The notes under the pieces: model-generated | What the model was told of the DNA's origin: nothing | Database searches by the model: none | The model's input: only the letters and a program-made list of their open reading frames with translations | Made by a program: the position numbers and the translations under genes | Origin: Bigelowiella natans CCMP2755 | Lineage: Eukaryota > Cercozoa > Chlorarachniophyceae | Length of the DNA stretch: 39,075 nt | Assembly (NCBI GenBank): GCA_000320545.1 | Contig: ADNK01000020.1 | Location: 1-39,075, forward strand | Direction: 5' to 3' | Part shown: positions 12,450 through 23,638 of the stretch, one piece after another | Numbering within the stretch: position 1 is the first letter of the stretch | How the letters are laid out: every line of letters starts with the position of its first letter

Positions 12450-15400
12450 TTACAAAGCATCATCGCTAATTCTCGCCTGCTCATCATTTTGATTACGAGT
12501 AGATTGGTTGGCACTGCACTCATAATCGACAAATTTTGCGCTCGGTCTAGGAACAGATGACTCAGTAGAAACATGAGAATCCTTCTTAGGCCCCTTAAGC
12601 AAGTGATCAGTGAGGCCGCTGAGTTTGATTCCTTTCCCAGATTTTGCTTCAGATTCCCTTCGAGATGAAAAACCAGGTAATTTGTTGCTATCTTTTCTCT
12701 CTTTCTTAAGCTGCTCAATTACTGAAGCATGGTCCTCATTGAAAACTTCACGTAAGAACTCACAAGCTGACTTATTGCCCCACTTTTTCGAGTCCCAGAA
12801 GTTCTGAATAAGATCGATTCGATGACGACAATCCTCACTCGCGGAATCCTGTTGATCGACAATATTGCAATTTAGCTAAGGATTCTGAAAATCAAATTAG
12901 ATTCTTTAGTTAATGTAAGCAATCATCGATACCATTTTTCTGAGAAAGATACTACTCGCAAAATCCCGAAGTTTATTCTCACATATACGCCTGTTTTTCT
13001 CCGTTGCTCTCAGTTTTGTGTCATTTTCCTTCAGTTGACGTCTATAGGCGTTCATGTTAATACACTCTTGTGGCCTCTGGTTCGATGCGATCTATGTGTG
13101 GCAGCGTATCAGGCATTGGTAAAACATTGATGTAGCACTAGCTTTATAACATCCATTAAATACGAGCTTCGCTGTAGGTTAGTTAGAACCTCCCAAAGTG
13201 CCATCCCTAGGCCCCATAGATCTGTGTACTTCGTGAATACATCCGTAACGTAGGCGCATGGATCGTTGTCTACAGTGCTTATACCGATGAAATTATTAAC
13301 GGTGTAACCGGAGCGTTTTCCAACATGATCAAATCTTCTTGCCAACCCAAAATCACCTATGACAACCTGCAAAAGCGAGGGACACACGAAAACACATTGA
13401 AGTTATGGACTAGAAGTTTACACTCGTTGTAGATCGGCCATTAATTCGTTTCTACTTACTACCGTTCCATCGTGCTTCATAAAGAGGTTGCGAGTGCCTA
13501 TATCTCTATGCAATATGTTACGGAAATGAAGATGGGCAAGTCCTCGACAAACATCCAGCGCAATGCGGCGAAACACAATCGGCTTCTGCAAATTCTGCGT
13601 TGTTCGCAATTTATCCAAGCTTCCTTTGTCGCAGAATTCAATAATTGGGCAATGTGAGTTTCCTTCCAAAATAGAAAATCCGAGTAGCTTTACAATATTC
13701 GGATGACTCGTTCCATCTTTCTGTGTTAGAGCTAAAATCTCAATCTCTTTGTCGCCTATCAATCGGCTAAGATTTTCGTCAAATTTCCTGATTCCACTGG
13801 TGACTTTAGAACTCCCCACCTGATTGGAAGTCGGTCCTGTTTCCACCACCGCTACCTTACTCACAATAGCTTTTCCATACTCATTCTCAGCAATGGAACC
13901 ACTACAGCTACCATTGTTCGAATATTTCATCATAGCTGCGTTTTCTTCGCCCATTGAAATATAATTATCATAAGAGTTGTCTTGTGGTTGATCTCTCTCT
14001 CCTCCTCCGCTTGTTTTTTGTATCGGTGCATTGGCTTTCTCAGACTGGTCTACCCAATACCCGTCGTATTCTTTTTCGTCGCTAAAGCTTCCTTTAGAAT
14101 CATAGCCATCAATCATTTTGATGTACCCAGAAGTTACAGTATCCCTCTTCACCTGATGCTTCTCTATCGTATGGCTAGGGGCGTTCTGGGGTATTTTAAT
14201 CACTGCCAATGAGCTTTCTGTGCCCGTCACTCTCATTCCCCTCCGCTTCATGGTAATTTTGTAGGTTTGCCCATAGTGTCCCTTACCCAAACAATTACTG
14301 TCATTTTTTTCAAACATGAAGTCATAGCCTTCCCACAATAGCTTAGATCCATATTTCGTCTCTAAACGCTGGATGTCTCTTTTCTTCTTCCTCCAGTAAA
14401 GAAAACATAAGAGCAAAGCAATGAATACAAGCACGGCTGATGTGGCGCTAAGGCTTATAGTTATTCTTCTATCGTTTGAACTAGAGTTATGCAGCTCAGT
14501 ATTCGTGATAATTGGAGAGGAAGTAGGTGACGAGCTTGGCATTCTCGTAGGGTTCATAGTGGCTGTTGGAACCTGAAACAGCAGCGTGAGAGCAATCATA
14601 GAATAACAGGAACAGAACATACAAGCTATTTGTGACTCTCATATATTTACACGTGTGCACCATAGATTATATATTACAGAGTAAGAGTATTATATAATCT
14701 ATATATTAATATCAAAACGTAATATTGAAAATTTAGACGCACAACCTTAGTAAATGTAGACTGAAGCCAACTCAAGTACCCCACCCCCTGATCTACAAGA
14801 ACAAGTCCATCATGATCTACATTCGGTGGAAGGTATTGGAGGCCGCGTGGCTTCATATAACGCGCTTCTGACAATTGAGCATTTGGCGTAAATCTGTTAT
14901 CACTGTCATTGCCAGCAAGTGTCTGTACAAGGCCAGATTGAACGGTGATTGCTCGAACGCGACTTCCCTGCAGAAGAGTCAATAATGATAATGGCTACAT
15001 GAAGCGATAAATCATCCAGAGAAAGGAAAACGAAAACTAATTCGAATTTCCGCCATGAAAATGTGAGCATATCATTGCTATGTCCGTTATTGTAGTACCG
15101 CTGTGAGGTAGAGAAAGACGTTCGGTTCGTTGTACAGCGTATCGTCTACAGTAATATACAAAGGCATTGGGATTCTCGCAACATGTGCATATCCATCTTT
15201 ATGGGTGGTTCCAAGTGGTTCGCCTACGCCGACCAGGGTTTCAACTAAATTGCTGCTGAAATTTATGGAGCGTATCCTTCCGTGGTAATGATCAGCGACG
15301 AATAGGCATTGAAGCAGTGCTGAGTAACATAATCCACGAGGACTCCAGAAATTAGCCAGGCTGAACGCTCCATCCACTGGACCATAAGAAGTTGAGAACT

Positions 15401-15836
15401 TCGTGAAACTACCACTACCCGCCACAGTAGTTACCTCGTTTTCTGCAACACGAATTCTTCGAATCCTATTCCCAGCCTGAAGCAAATAATAGTGTAAAGA
15501 AGGAGGAGCATCGTTTGAAATATATTATACACCGATTAAACAGAAGCACATAAAAGCGCAAATTCAAAAGCAAATAGAGAAAGTATCAATAATGATTGTC
15601 GTACTGAATCAGAGACAAACAGCTCCACAGAGGTAGATGAACGATTGACAACGAGATCAAATGGTGCATTGAATGTTGCCCAACGAAGCGCTCCATCTTG
15701 ATAATATCCTAGTCCAAATGGCCCATCTTTATTCCCATAGTATGCAATACCAGCAACTGTGGTCACCTGATATATGTGAAGAATATCTCATTTTCCTACT
15801 TGTAAGATGTTACAGTTTTGCATGATTTTTTAAAAA

Positions 15837-15877
<41 letters not shown>

Positions 15878-15938
15878 GTATTTTAACCGCACCTAGCGCA
15901 CCGGCTTACTAAAACAAGTTACAAAAATTAGAAAAGTT

Positions 15939-16003
<65 letters not shown>

Positions 16004-16041
16004 TGTGTGTGTGAATAAATATGTTAAGTGATGTTTAGGAA

Positions 16042-16082
<41 letters not shown>

Positions 16083-16820
16083 CCTCCGCAGTTGAGATGT
16101 TTATTCTCCTTATCACCATCCCTCCCTTTTTACATGAATGCAAGTAGGACGGGAGAGAAGAATCATTAGCACTTCCTATCGAAATATTAACCGTGAAGAT
16201 GATACTCACCTGATCTGCTATGAACAAGAGGCTTGGATTTTGGTTGGGAAATATGTCGAGTCCTTTTGGCGAATCAAACGTGGCCCATGGAGGCGACCCA
16301 TCATAAACAGAAGGCCCCCCTGCATAAGAATGATAACAATAATAGAACTAAGCACTGATACATTATACTTTTTCTCATTATTTCTGAACACATGCGTCCT
16401 CAATGTCACGCATTACAAGTCGAGTCTCCGATGATCCGGGGTGTATATGAGCTATTTTTTAAAGCGGTCGTTGGATTAAAGCTGTAAACCTGAATATATA
16501 TTACAATTTTTTTTCTTGTCAAAGATGCCATCGTCTGACATATCTAGATGCGGGTACCCGATCCTTCAAAGTCGCGAATATTGTCTCATTCCCGTTGCTC
16601 CCTGTTACACTTTCAAAGTGATACCTGATTTACAGTGATTATGAAGGAGATCCCAAGACTTGTTGGTCCGAAGTCATAGGTATACAAAGTATGCTGTTGT
16701 AAAATTTTGTTATGACCTTCCAAATTGGGTGAGAACTGTTGAATGACCACCGTAGAATTGTGAGTGGGAGTTCAATGCTTGAAGCACAATTGATAAGTGA
16801 AGTGCAACTTTAGACCGCAT
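12450..16820 (-). CDS. NHL-repeat receptor protein kinase, tyrosine-kinase-like
   Basis: This is a predicted cell-surface receptor: NHL beta-propeller repeats, one membrane span, then a kinase. Exons with agreeing phases: 16417-16489, 16210-16319, 16084-16125, 15605-15766, 15099-15476, 14746-14967, 13460-14572, about 13145-13366, 12933-13091 and 12450-12875. An earlier exon ends at 16625. NHL signs include VTTVAG twice and RIRRIRVAENEVTTVAG. A Ser/Thr/Pro stalk leads to the span SAVLVFIALLLCFLYW and a basic stop-transfer. The kinase shows LGKGHYGQTY, AVIKI, HPNIVKLLGF, HRDIGTRN (the TRN ending is typical of tyrosine kinases), GDFGLARRF and DLWGLGMALWEV. A long insert lies between the AVIKI lysine and helix C. 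The APE motif is not visible and the C-lobe is short. The C-terminal exon is Lys/Ser-rich and ends at TAA 12450-12452. The start is unresolved: ATG at 16820 opens a signal-peptide-like MRSKVALHLSIVLQ, but its frame does not join the next exon cleanly. Confidence 0.8.
15841..16080. repeat. AT and GT microsatellites in one receptor-kinase intron
   Basis: Runs of AT (15841-15873, 15943-15970 and 16047-16080) and GT (15971-16013) fill the single intron between exons 16084-16125 and 15605-15766. The other introns of this gene lack long simple repeats. Confidence 0.9.
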
Positions 16821-17190
16821 CTTGAGGGGGCGATGTACCTGCTGACTATGCTACCGATGAAGACTCTCGGGTAGAAGACGCAATCATTTAGACTGAATGG
16901 AATTGTTGGCTACGTTAGTGCAGGTTGGGTGTTGGGTGCACCCTTTCGAGTCCCATGCGACGGGCGACCGATCGAAGTCGTCCTGGTTCCATTGGCACAA
17001 TTGAAAATGCCACAAATCCGAGGTGATTTCCCAGTTGCGTCAAGTGACTACTGAGATTTTCGGGATTTGTTACTCCTCTTCTCCGTGAATCTCGGGAGAG
17101 GCCTTCCTATCTCATCGGGAAGGAGGTAGGCCTGATCGCCATCCCAACTGAGGAGGAGGCCGGTCGGAACAAAGTGAGCTCTCACTCAAG
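16821..17190. promoter_or_regulatory. Probable shared promoter, receptor kinase (-) and RABL3 (+)
   Basis: About 370 bp separate the possible kinase start (16820, minus) from the RABL3 start (17191, plus). The genes diverge, so both promoters must lie here. I can identify no specific element. The call rests on gene arrangement alone and depends on the uncertain kinase start. Confidence 0.4.
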
Positions 17191-18490
17191 ATGTCAGCGG
17201 GTTCCTTCGGTGAGGTGTCAAAGGTACGGATCCTCGTCGTAGGAGACTCAGGTAAATATAGGGAAACGAAAAGGCGTTCGAAAGTGTGACCAAATTTTTC
17301 TCAGGGGTAGGAAAGACGTCACTTGTACACCAAATTTGCTTTGGTAACATCTTGTCGGATCCTCGATGGACCGTTGGATGTCAAACAGAAGTGAAGGTTT
17401 GGAATAAAACTTTATCTAGCGTCTATGGAAACGTGATGAAGAACCGATGATATTTTTTAGCTTCAGCCCCATCGTGCCAGCAGTAAAAAGTTTTTCCTAG
17501 AATTTTGGGATGTTGGAGGCTCTCGGAAATACAAACTCACGCGGAGTATATTTTATTCACAAATTAATGGTACCCTATTCCAAATTCGAGAACGCGATAG
17601 TATATAACTCTTGTTTGCATTGTTTATCCAGGAATCATGCTGGTATTCGACCTCAACAACAGGAAATCATATCTTAATTTGCGTAAATGGATAAAGGAGA
17701 TTGTGCATGTGGCGCGAACGAAGGTAAAATCAGTTTTATGAAAAGTAAACCTATAATAAAAATCATCTTTGCAGGGAATTGAAGAGAGCTACGTCTATCA
17801 CGATTCTTCATCCAGTGCATATCGGGAAGATGTGTCGTCACTCGGTTCGCTGCCGGTCATAGTAGTCGGAAACAAAAAGGATTTGCAAGACAAAAAAAGT
17901 CCAAGGACATACAACACAATAAAGGACTTGGGCTTCAACTGCGTTTCCATGGTCACAAATGCATCACAGAGTGAAAGAGTTCTATCAATTTAAAAAAATG
18001 GTTTTCTGTATACTAGAGCTCTTTGAAAAAGTTTACCGCTGAGGAAAATGGAGAGCTGGAAAATTTCTTCAAAAAAGTCATAGAGCGGCGATATTATCGC
18101 TCACATACAGATAAACATAGCTCAAAGGTTCTTAGGAGAGCTGGAACGTCGAAAAATGATGAAGGTAAAAATTTTGAACATAAAGCTAAACATGATGTTA
18201 TCGTTTTATGTCACCTTTTTATTCTCAGAAAAGGTGTAAATTTCCTGACCGTGTTACTATTTTTAGATGGCTTCCATTTTTTATGAGAGCATCTATGATG
18301 TGCCGAGACATAACACTAGTCCTGGGTGCATTTACGGATGGACGGATCGGAGGTGTAATTCTTATTATCCACCAAACACTGGTGGCACGGAGCAGCCTCG
18401 TGAGAGGTTAATATCTGGATTACCAAAGATACATTATTATATTGCATCAGCGGCACGGTCAATATGTGCATACCTGTGCTATTATTGATA
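17191..18490 (+). CDS. RABL3: RABL3-type small GTPase
   Basis: This is a Rab-like GTPase of the RABL3 family; animal members act as dimers in lymphoid development, Ras prenylation and secretion. Exons: 17191-17251, 17305-17396, 17461-17569, 17632-17723, 17775-17978, and from 18017. The start MSAGSFGEVSKVRILVVGDS leads into the P-loop GDSGVGKTSLVHQ. Then come the RABL3-typical RWTVGCQTEV, the switch II motif EFWDVGGS, the base-binding motif VVGNKKDL (NKxD) and FFKKVIERRYY. The order and these motifs match RABL3 rather than a classical Rab: the effector region reads WTVGC. Exon 6 may end at 18164 or after the Lys codon near 18128. The last exon is ambiguous: one option contains KRCKFPDR from about 18230, another begins at 18268 and reads MASIFYESIYDV to a stop near 18487. 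No C-terminal prenylation CaaX box is seen, as expected for this family. Confidence 0.9.
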
Positions 18491-19393
18491 TCTCACATGA
18501 TGCCGTTGGTCGCTAAGCAGCTAACGCAAAGCTTGCTTCGTCAAGAATTTATTTTCTACGATGTTTCGACCTACATCATAGCGTATATGCCTACCATATA
18601 TTCACATGCAGATTATGCTACTAGCAACTATAGACACTATGTGATAGCATATATATAACTATAGACACTGCGTGTATGCTACTATACATGCATCATACTA
18701 GCTACACATATCTGTCTAGATTTAGGGGCATAAACGCATACAATATCTAGATAGCCATCCTACATGCATGTATGTATGAGGCCGGGATGTAACAAATGAA
18801 TGAGTTACATTTCATCAATCAGCTATGCCGAGCGAGACGGGTGTAACAAATGTATTAAATTCTTCAATTGTCAGCTTAATTAAAATAACTGTACAAAAGC
18901 TGCGGCTATCTAGCTATATGCATCGCATGTAATGATATATAATATGTGAACCGATGCTGTATGTGATTGTTATTTTTGCGGAATGTCTACGTGCATGTAC
19001 TGTGTATAGTGTGGTATATCTAAATCGTCTTATTCGAGTTTACGCAGCGCACGCGGCATCGCTCGTGTATTGTTGGCCTGGTCTGTATCGCGGGACAGCG
19101 TGCGCGGGGCACGTGACTGCTTCGGTCGTTCGAAAGGGTTTCTATCATTTCTGGGGATTACATGTCACATATATGCATGCATGCTAATGCTAATTCATGC
19201 AAAAGCATAGTTGCTACGCTTTTCAATACGACTTCTGTTCAATACGACCTCTGCTTGGCCTATGTGTAGCTACGCCAAGCCACGTCACGTCACATCTCTT
19301 TCAATTGAAACTTAAATTTCCATCGATGTGCACAGTAAGGTAAAGTGTGACGACCAAAATGTTAAAGATAATCTCCTTCGTGAAGCATAGTGC
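18491..19393. other. Intergenic spacer
   Basis: AT-rich spacer between the convergent RABL3 gene and the gene at 19394-20596. It holds short near-repeats (two copies of an ACTATAGACACT word at 18630-18670) and many CATGCATG and TAGCTA palindromes. No exon or RNA gene is recognised. Confidence 0.5.
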
Positions 19394-20596
19394 TCAGCAC
19401 AGATGCTTCTCGAAAGCAGCTAAACTGCCGGACATTTTGTACAGAAGATACCCAGATCCTTGAGTTAAAGCAATCTGAGCCGCTTGCCTGGCTTTATACC
19501 GCAATCCTGAGAGTGATAAAGAAAGATTTAGCGGACTGAATGAACTAAGTGGTATTACTGCAGTTGCAATAACCTGGTCGCTCCCCTGAAGGTGCTGATT
19601 TGATGGATGAATTTCCCCTGGTTAAATAACGTACTATCTCGTCCGCCTCTTTGTCCGTGATATCTAATTTAAGAAGCAACTTGAGAATATGTATTCTATG
19701 TATGTAATATTATGTATTCACCTGGCAGCGAAGGAAGACGAAAATTTGCACCGTCCTCGTTTGTTGTTATCCAATTATCAAATTCTTTCATTGAAAATCT
19801 GCACGAATTGGTAAATATTTGAGTTTCAGTTTGAGAAACCATTCAGGAATATTTTACCTTTCCGCTTGCCTCCGACTTAGCGGTATACGCCTCCCTTTGT
19901 AGTCGCGAATGAATGTATTGTTTGGAGCTAACTTTTTCCAATTGTGAAAATCAGAATATACTTTGTGCAGGAGCTGTTTGACAAAACAAGCACAGTAGTC
20001 AGCGGTTGAACCGAGCAACACGTTTAAGTCTTAAGACTTACAAATTTTTTCTGCCACCACGAAGGGAGTTCAATGTTATATTTCTTGAGTTTGTTGAGAG
20101 CGTGAGGCCTCGTGTATTCAATGTAAGTTGTATCCCCTTCCTCCTCCACCGGAAACCACGAAAATGCATAAGGGTCCGCATGCTCAAACGCCCACTTCGT
20201 GCGCTCCTCTGGGCACATGCGTTCGTATATCTGGGTCAGCTCTTTTATGGCAACTTTTTGATCGAGATTGCGATTGCGATTGTATTTTCCTCGTCTATAG
20301 ATATCGAGGCTCCTATCCAAGAAAGCGTAGTATCCTTTTATATCCGTTTTGGTCCAATTTCGAGGCAACTTACTGGTTCCCACTAGCTGCTTAGACCTTA
20401 GTTTGATTACTGCAGGATTACAGCCGGTTACTTGTGGCCCTTTTTTGTACCTCGCCCGTCTACCCGTTCCTCCACCCCTCAAAAACGATGGAACCCTATT
20501 ATCTCTGAAGTCATCCAGCCTTGTTGTCAATAGAGCCAAGCCCACAACAAAGAACAATAAAATATCGCGAGGCGAGAGCAGGCAATTCTTGATCAT
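19394..20596 (-). CDS. Unrecognised membrane-anchored protein with HMG-box-like stretch
   Basis: I do not recognise the family. Exons: 20042-20596, 19858-19973, about 19729-19798, about 19626-19668, and about 19394-19509, with phases that agree. Total length is about 300 aa. ATG at 20596 gives MIKNCLLSPRD followed by a hydrophobic span (ILLFFVVGLALL), so a signal anchor or signal peptide is likely. A basic Gly/Arg region follows. Then a stretch with KGYYAFLDRSLDIY and ERMCPEERTKWAFEHADPYA has the spacing of an HMG box (N-terminal basic strand, hydrophobic helix, W..M..EE+..W). Later parts read HNWKKLAPNNTF, FDNWITTNEDGANF and a C-terminal helix ending AAFEKHLC. An HMG-like fold next to a membrane anchor would be odd, so this may be a coincidence of helix pattern. 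Coding status is strong; function is unknown. Confidence 0.75.
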
Positions 20597-21726
20597 CTTT
20601 GGTTAGGGTAAGGAAAGTGGCTATGTTAAGTTCAAAAGAGCTTGGTGCAGTCGGTAATTGAAGTCATGGTGACATACATGCGGAGTATGTGTTGGGCCAA
20701 GCCGGGCAGCGCTTGGTTTACGAAACATATAAACGCAGGAGAATTACATCCAAGCGACATCGAATCTCGGACTATTGCAAAGAACTAACGAATTTCTGGT
20801 GCTTCGAATGTGCGACAATAAGATGGACCATGTACTTCATAAAACCTCAGTTTCACAGGCAATGCGAGTGACAGATTTCCGATGTTGGCTTAGTTGTCGC
20901 AGGGGGGGAAAATCCCAGGATGCTACTTTCTTTTGGTGCAAGATGTTTCAAAACTCAATTCTCGAGAATTCGTGTAATGTCTTGTTACATTTTGGAAATG
21001 TAGTTCTTTGTCATTGTTCATTGTTCATTGTTCGTGTCTTGCAACACTTTGGAAATGTAGTTCTTCATCATTGTTTCATTGTTTCATTGTTTCATTGTTT
21101 CCTTCTTGATCGGAGGACGAACCAGCGTGTCTCATGATCCTTTGACCGCTCCAATGGAAGCACTTGTTTTCTTTGTTTCTTTCTTTCTGTTGTGAAACAC
21201 ATGGTTTGCGTGCCTGCGCGCGTGCTTCACAAGATTGACACCGCAGCATCACGGCCAAGGTGCAGAGAAAACGAAGAAATGAAAAACACAACACAGATCG
21301 TTCTTGGAGGGTCTAGACTCATGTGCTCATGACCAGCATGATCCCGCATCAATCTTCAAAATGAGCACATTCATGAGCGAGATGATTGAGCATTCAACTC
21401 CTTGCGCCATCAACAAGTACACACAGATTCAAGCATGCCAGCATGGCCAAACCACCTCATTTCGATGCGTGTGATGGCAGCACAAGCTGGACAAACACAG
21501 CCACCCACATTCATGCCTTTCTAGATTTAGTAGGCAATGCTAAATGCTAACCACATGTTTGGCATGTGCAATTCCAGCTGCTTCGCGTTCATTGTCTGCT
21601 CCTCATCAGTCGCTACACGTGATTGAAGAAATGGGTCAATGCCTCATGTGGCAAGTGCCAAACGCTTGAATCTTTGCAACGTTATGGTGTTTAGCCACGA
21701 CAAACAGAAATCAAATCTGACTTGAA
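20597..21726. other. Intergenic spacer with a local duplication
   Basis: No convincing exon is seen. A segment of about 50 bp is duplicated in tandem, at roughly 20979-21029 and 21034-21090; both copies contain TTTGGAAATGTAGTTCTT. The second is followed by a TGTTTCAT 8-mer repeated about four times. A 120-codon frame on the plus strand (20775-21137) runs through this duplication and is probably not a gene. Confidence 0.55.
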
Positions 21727-23589
21727 TTAGGATGCCTCATCATTTGAAAAAGATATGTCCCAAAATCCTTCAGGTGACTTTGGAATATCGAAATTCCTTC
21801 TGTGGCGCGATACATGATCACATAGGTTACGGCCAAGCAACTCAGCGTCGTCCACCGTATCTTTGACTTCGTTATACCAGGCCTCACACTAATGCACACA
21901 AGAAATGTCGTTTCATAAATAATAGAAGAAATAGGAAAAAGTGTCCGAGTACGTACTTGTGAGCATGGGAATCCTTTCATAGCTTCCCTTTCTGCTTTTT
22001 TCCTCACAACTGGGAGGCAAATGACCTCCTTTGGTTTGGGTATCCGGAATCTGCTTTTTAAGGAATAGATACATCTTTCGGTTGAAGGGATATACAAGAT
22101 ATACAAATGTAAGTACCATTTTGGGGAATTGTTTTGGCACTAGACGATGCTATCGAAGAAGCGTTGAGCTTTGCAGGAGTCACTTGGGAGAGGGGTTCCC
22201 TTGTTGAGGAGCGTGTCCGAGAGAAATCCTCCCTTTTCTTGCTAGTTCTCTTTCTCCCCGTTACGTCATGTTCACAGCATTTCCTCTTCAGATTGTTGCA
22301 TTTTTTGTCGCTTGGAGTAGTAAGATTGGAACTATTGGAAAGGCTTCGGTTTCGCTCGAAACTAGAAGTTGTCTCATTTCTTTATTTCTCGTGGTGGTTG
22401 GTGCTTTAGGATTTGAAATTTTTACCATTCTGATAATAAATACACAACAATTTTGTCTTAATCTTAACTAGTGTTGCTGAAAGAAAAAATAATGACTTGG
22501 AATTGTTTGGGACGTAGAATTCGGTGAACTCTAGAGCAGACTCTGTAGTTGCTTGGGTATCATCTGAATGAAGGTAGAAACGCGTTAGGGAACTATTTAT
22601 CAAAACAGAATATCCATACCTGATAGTATCTTAGTAGGAGGCTTCAGGAGTTTTTCGCCGGTAGGACCACTACTCGTGGCATCCTGATTGAATGTTTGGT
22701 GGGTGATTGCTTCGGGGGACAGAATTTGACTACAACCTCCTCGTTTTTGTCGAATTCTTTGAGAGCCACGACTTGTTCATCCATACCTTTTTGGTACTCT
22801 ACCTTAGGTCTTCTGCATATATCAAGTCAATCGTTCAAAAAATTAGTCATTACTTCTTAAATTAAGAGAATTCGTACTACTTTTGCGTGAGCCTCCTATC
22901 CATAATAATGCCCGCATGAATCCTTTTTTTTAACCTTCTTCCCGGCAATGAATTGTTTCCATTTCAACTTGTCTATTTCCGTCTTTTTTACCAATGCCTT
23001 GAGCTCTTCTCTTGCTTTCTGAAGCAGTCGCTTGAAATCGGCAAGCTGAAATTGCGAAGGCGTTATTTTTACTAGTTGTAGCTTTGGAATTTACACCCCC
23101 CCCCCCCCAAAAAAAACACACACAGTTCCCTTTTCCATCCCAAGATGGAATATTATCGACCTCGGTTTTCATTCTCTCGTGCTCCTGTGCTTGATTCTCA
23201 AGACGCTGTTGCAACGATTGATTCCGCTCTTCGTATTCCAAGGCTTTCTCGCTCCATTGCAGCACTCTCTGCTTCCACTCAGAACCCTTTTGCTTCGAAT
23301 TTTCTTCTTGTTTCTGATTTTCAAGCGTTTGCTGGAGCACCTTGTTTTGCTGCTCCAATTTTAAGGCTCTCTCCTTCCATTCCTTCTCTGCAGCCAAAGC
23401 TCTTTGAGCTTCCCGATACATCCCGACGCACATTGCTAATAGGAATAATTCAAGCACAAAGAACGAATAAACAACGCTCATGAACTAAGTCAATTTTTTG
23501 CTGTGCGAAATTATGTCATCACCTCTGCCGTTCCTCCAGAGCTTGAGCATTGCGCTCCATTGCTCGGCGAGGTCGATCGGGACGGCCAT
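21727..23589 (-). CDS. CtIP/Sae2/Ctp1 DNA-end resection factor
   Basis: CtIP/Sae2 activates the MRE11 nuclease to trim double-strand breaks. Exon 1 (23523-23589) reads MAVPIDLAEQWSAMLKLWRN. Exon 2 starts at 23435 and is a long Glu/Gln/Lys coiled coil, matching the N-terminal tetramerisation coil of the family. Middle exons (about 22930-23046, 22640-22812, 22450-22570 and 22118-22385) are Ser/Lys-rich and less certain. The last two exons (21957 to about 22090; 21727-21888) carry the diagnostic SAE2 domain: RKKAEREAMKGFPCSQ joined to CEAWYNEV makes a CxxC pair, then SRHR, then IPKSPEGFWDISF. Animal CtIP has the same order (RKKEERE, C-x-x-C, CSRHR, PxxTPExFWxxxF). A longer plus-Met reading from 23481 would give a false membrane span; the splice from exon 1 removes it. 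The stop is at 21727-21729. Confidence 0.88.
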
Positions 23590-23638
23590 AATAAATCGCG
23601 CGAACGTGTTTGCCTTATTGTGCTTTCCTTACCCTAGC
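23590..23638. promoter_or_regulatory. Very short divergent promoter, CtIP (-) and hypothetical gene (+)
   Basis: Only about 49 bp separate the CtIP ATG at 23589 from the proposed plus-strand ATG at 23639 (opening MSRGIQTNYERRQIV). If both starts are right, the 5' UTRs overlap or are nearly absent. The plus-strand start is tentative. Confidence 0.35.

Noticed and set aside
20775-21137. 120-codon plus-strand frame
   Set aside because: It runs through a local tandem duplication, is rich in Cys, His and Phe from CATTGTT repeats, and has no domain.
22930-23481. Membrane-anchored reading of the coiled-coil protein starting at 23481
   Set aside because: An acceptor at 23436 and an in-phase upstream exon (23523-23589) explain the hydrophobic part as intron; the protein is CtIP.
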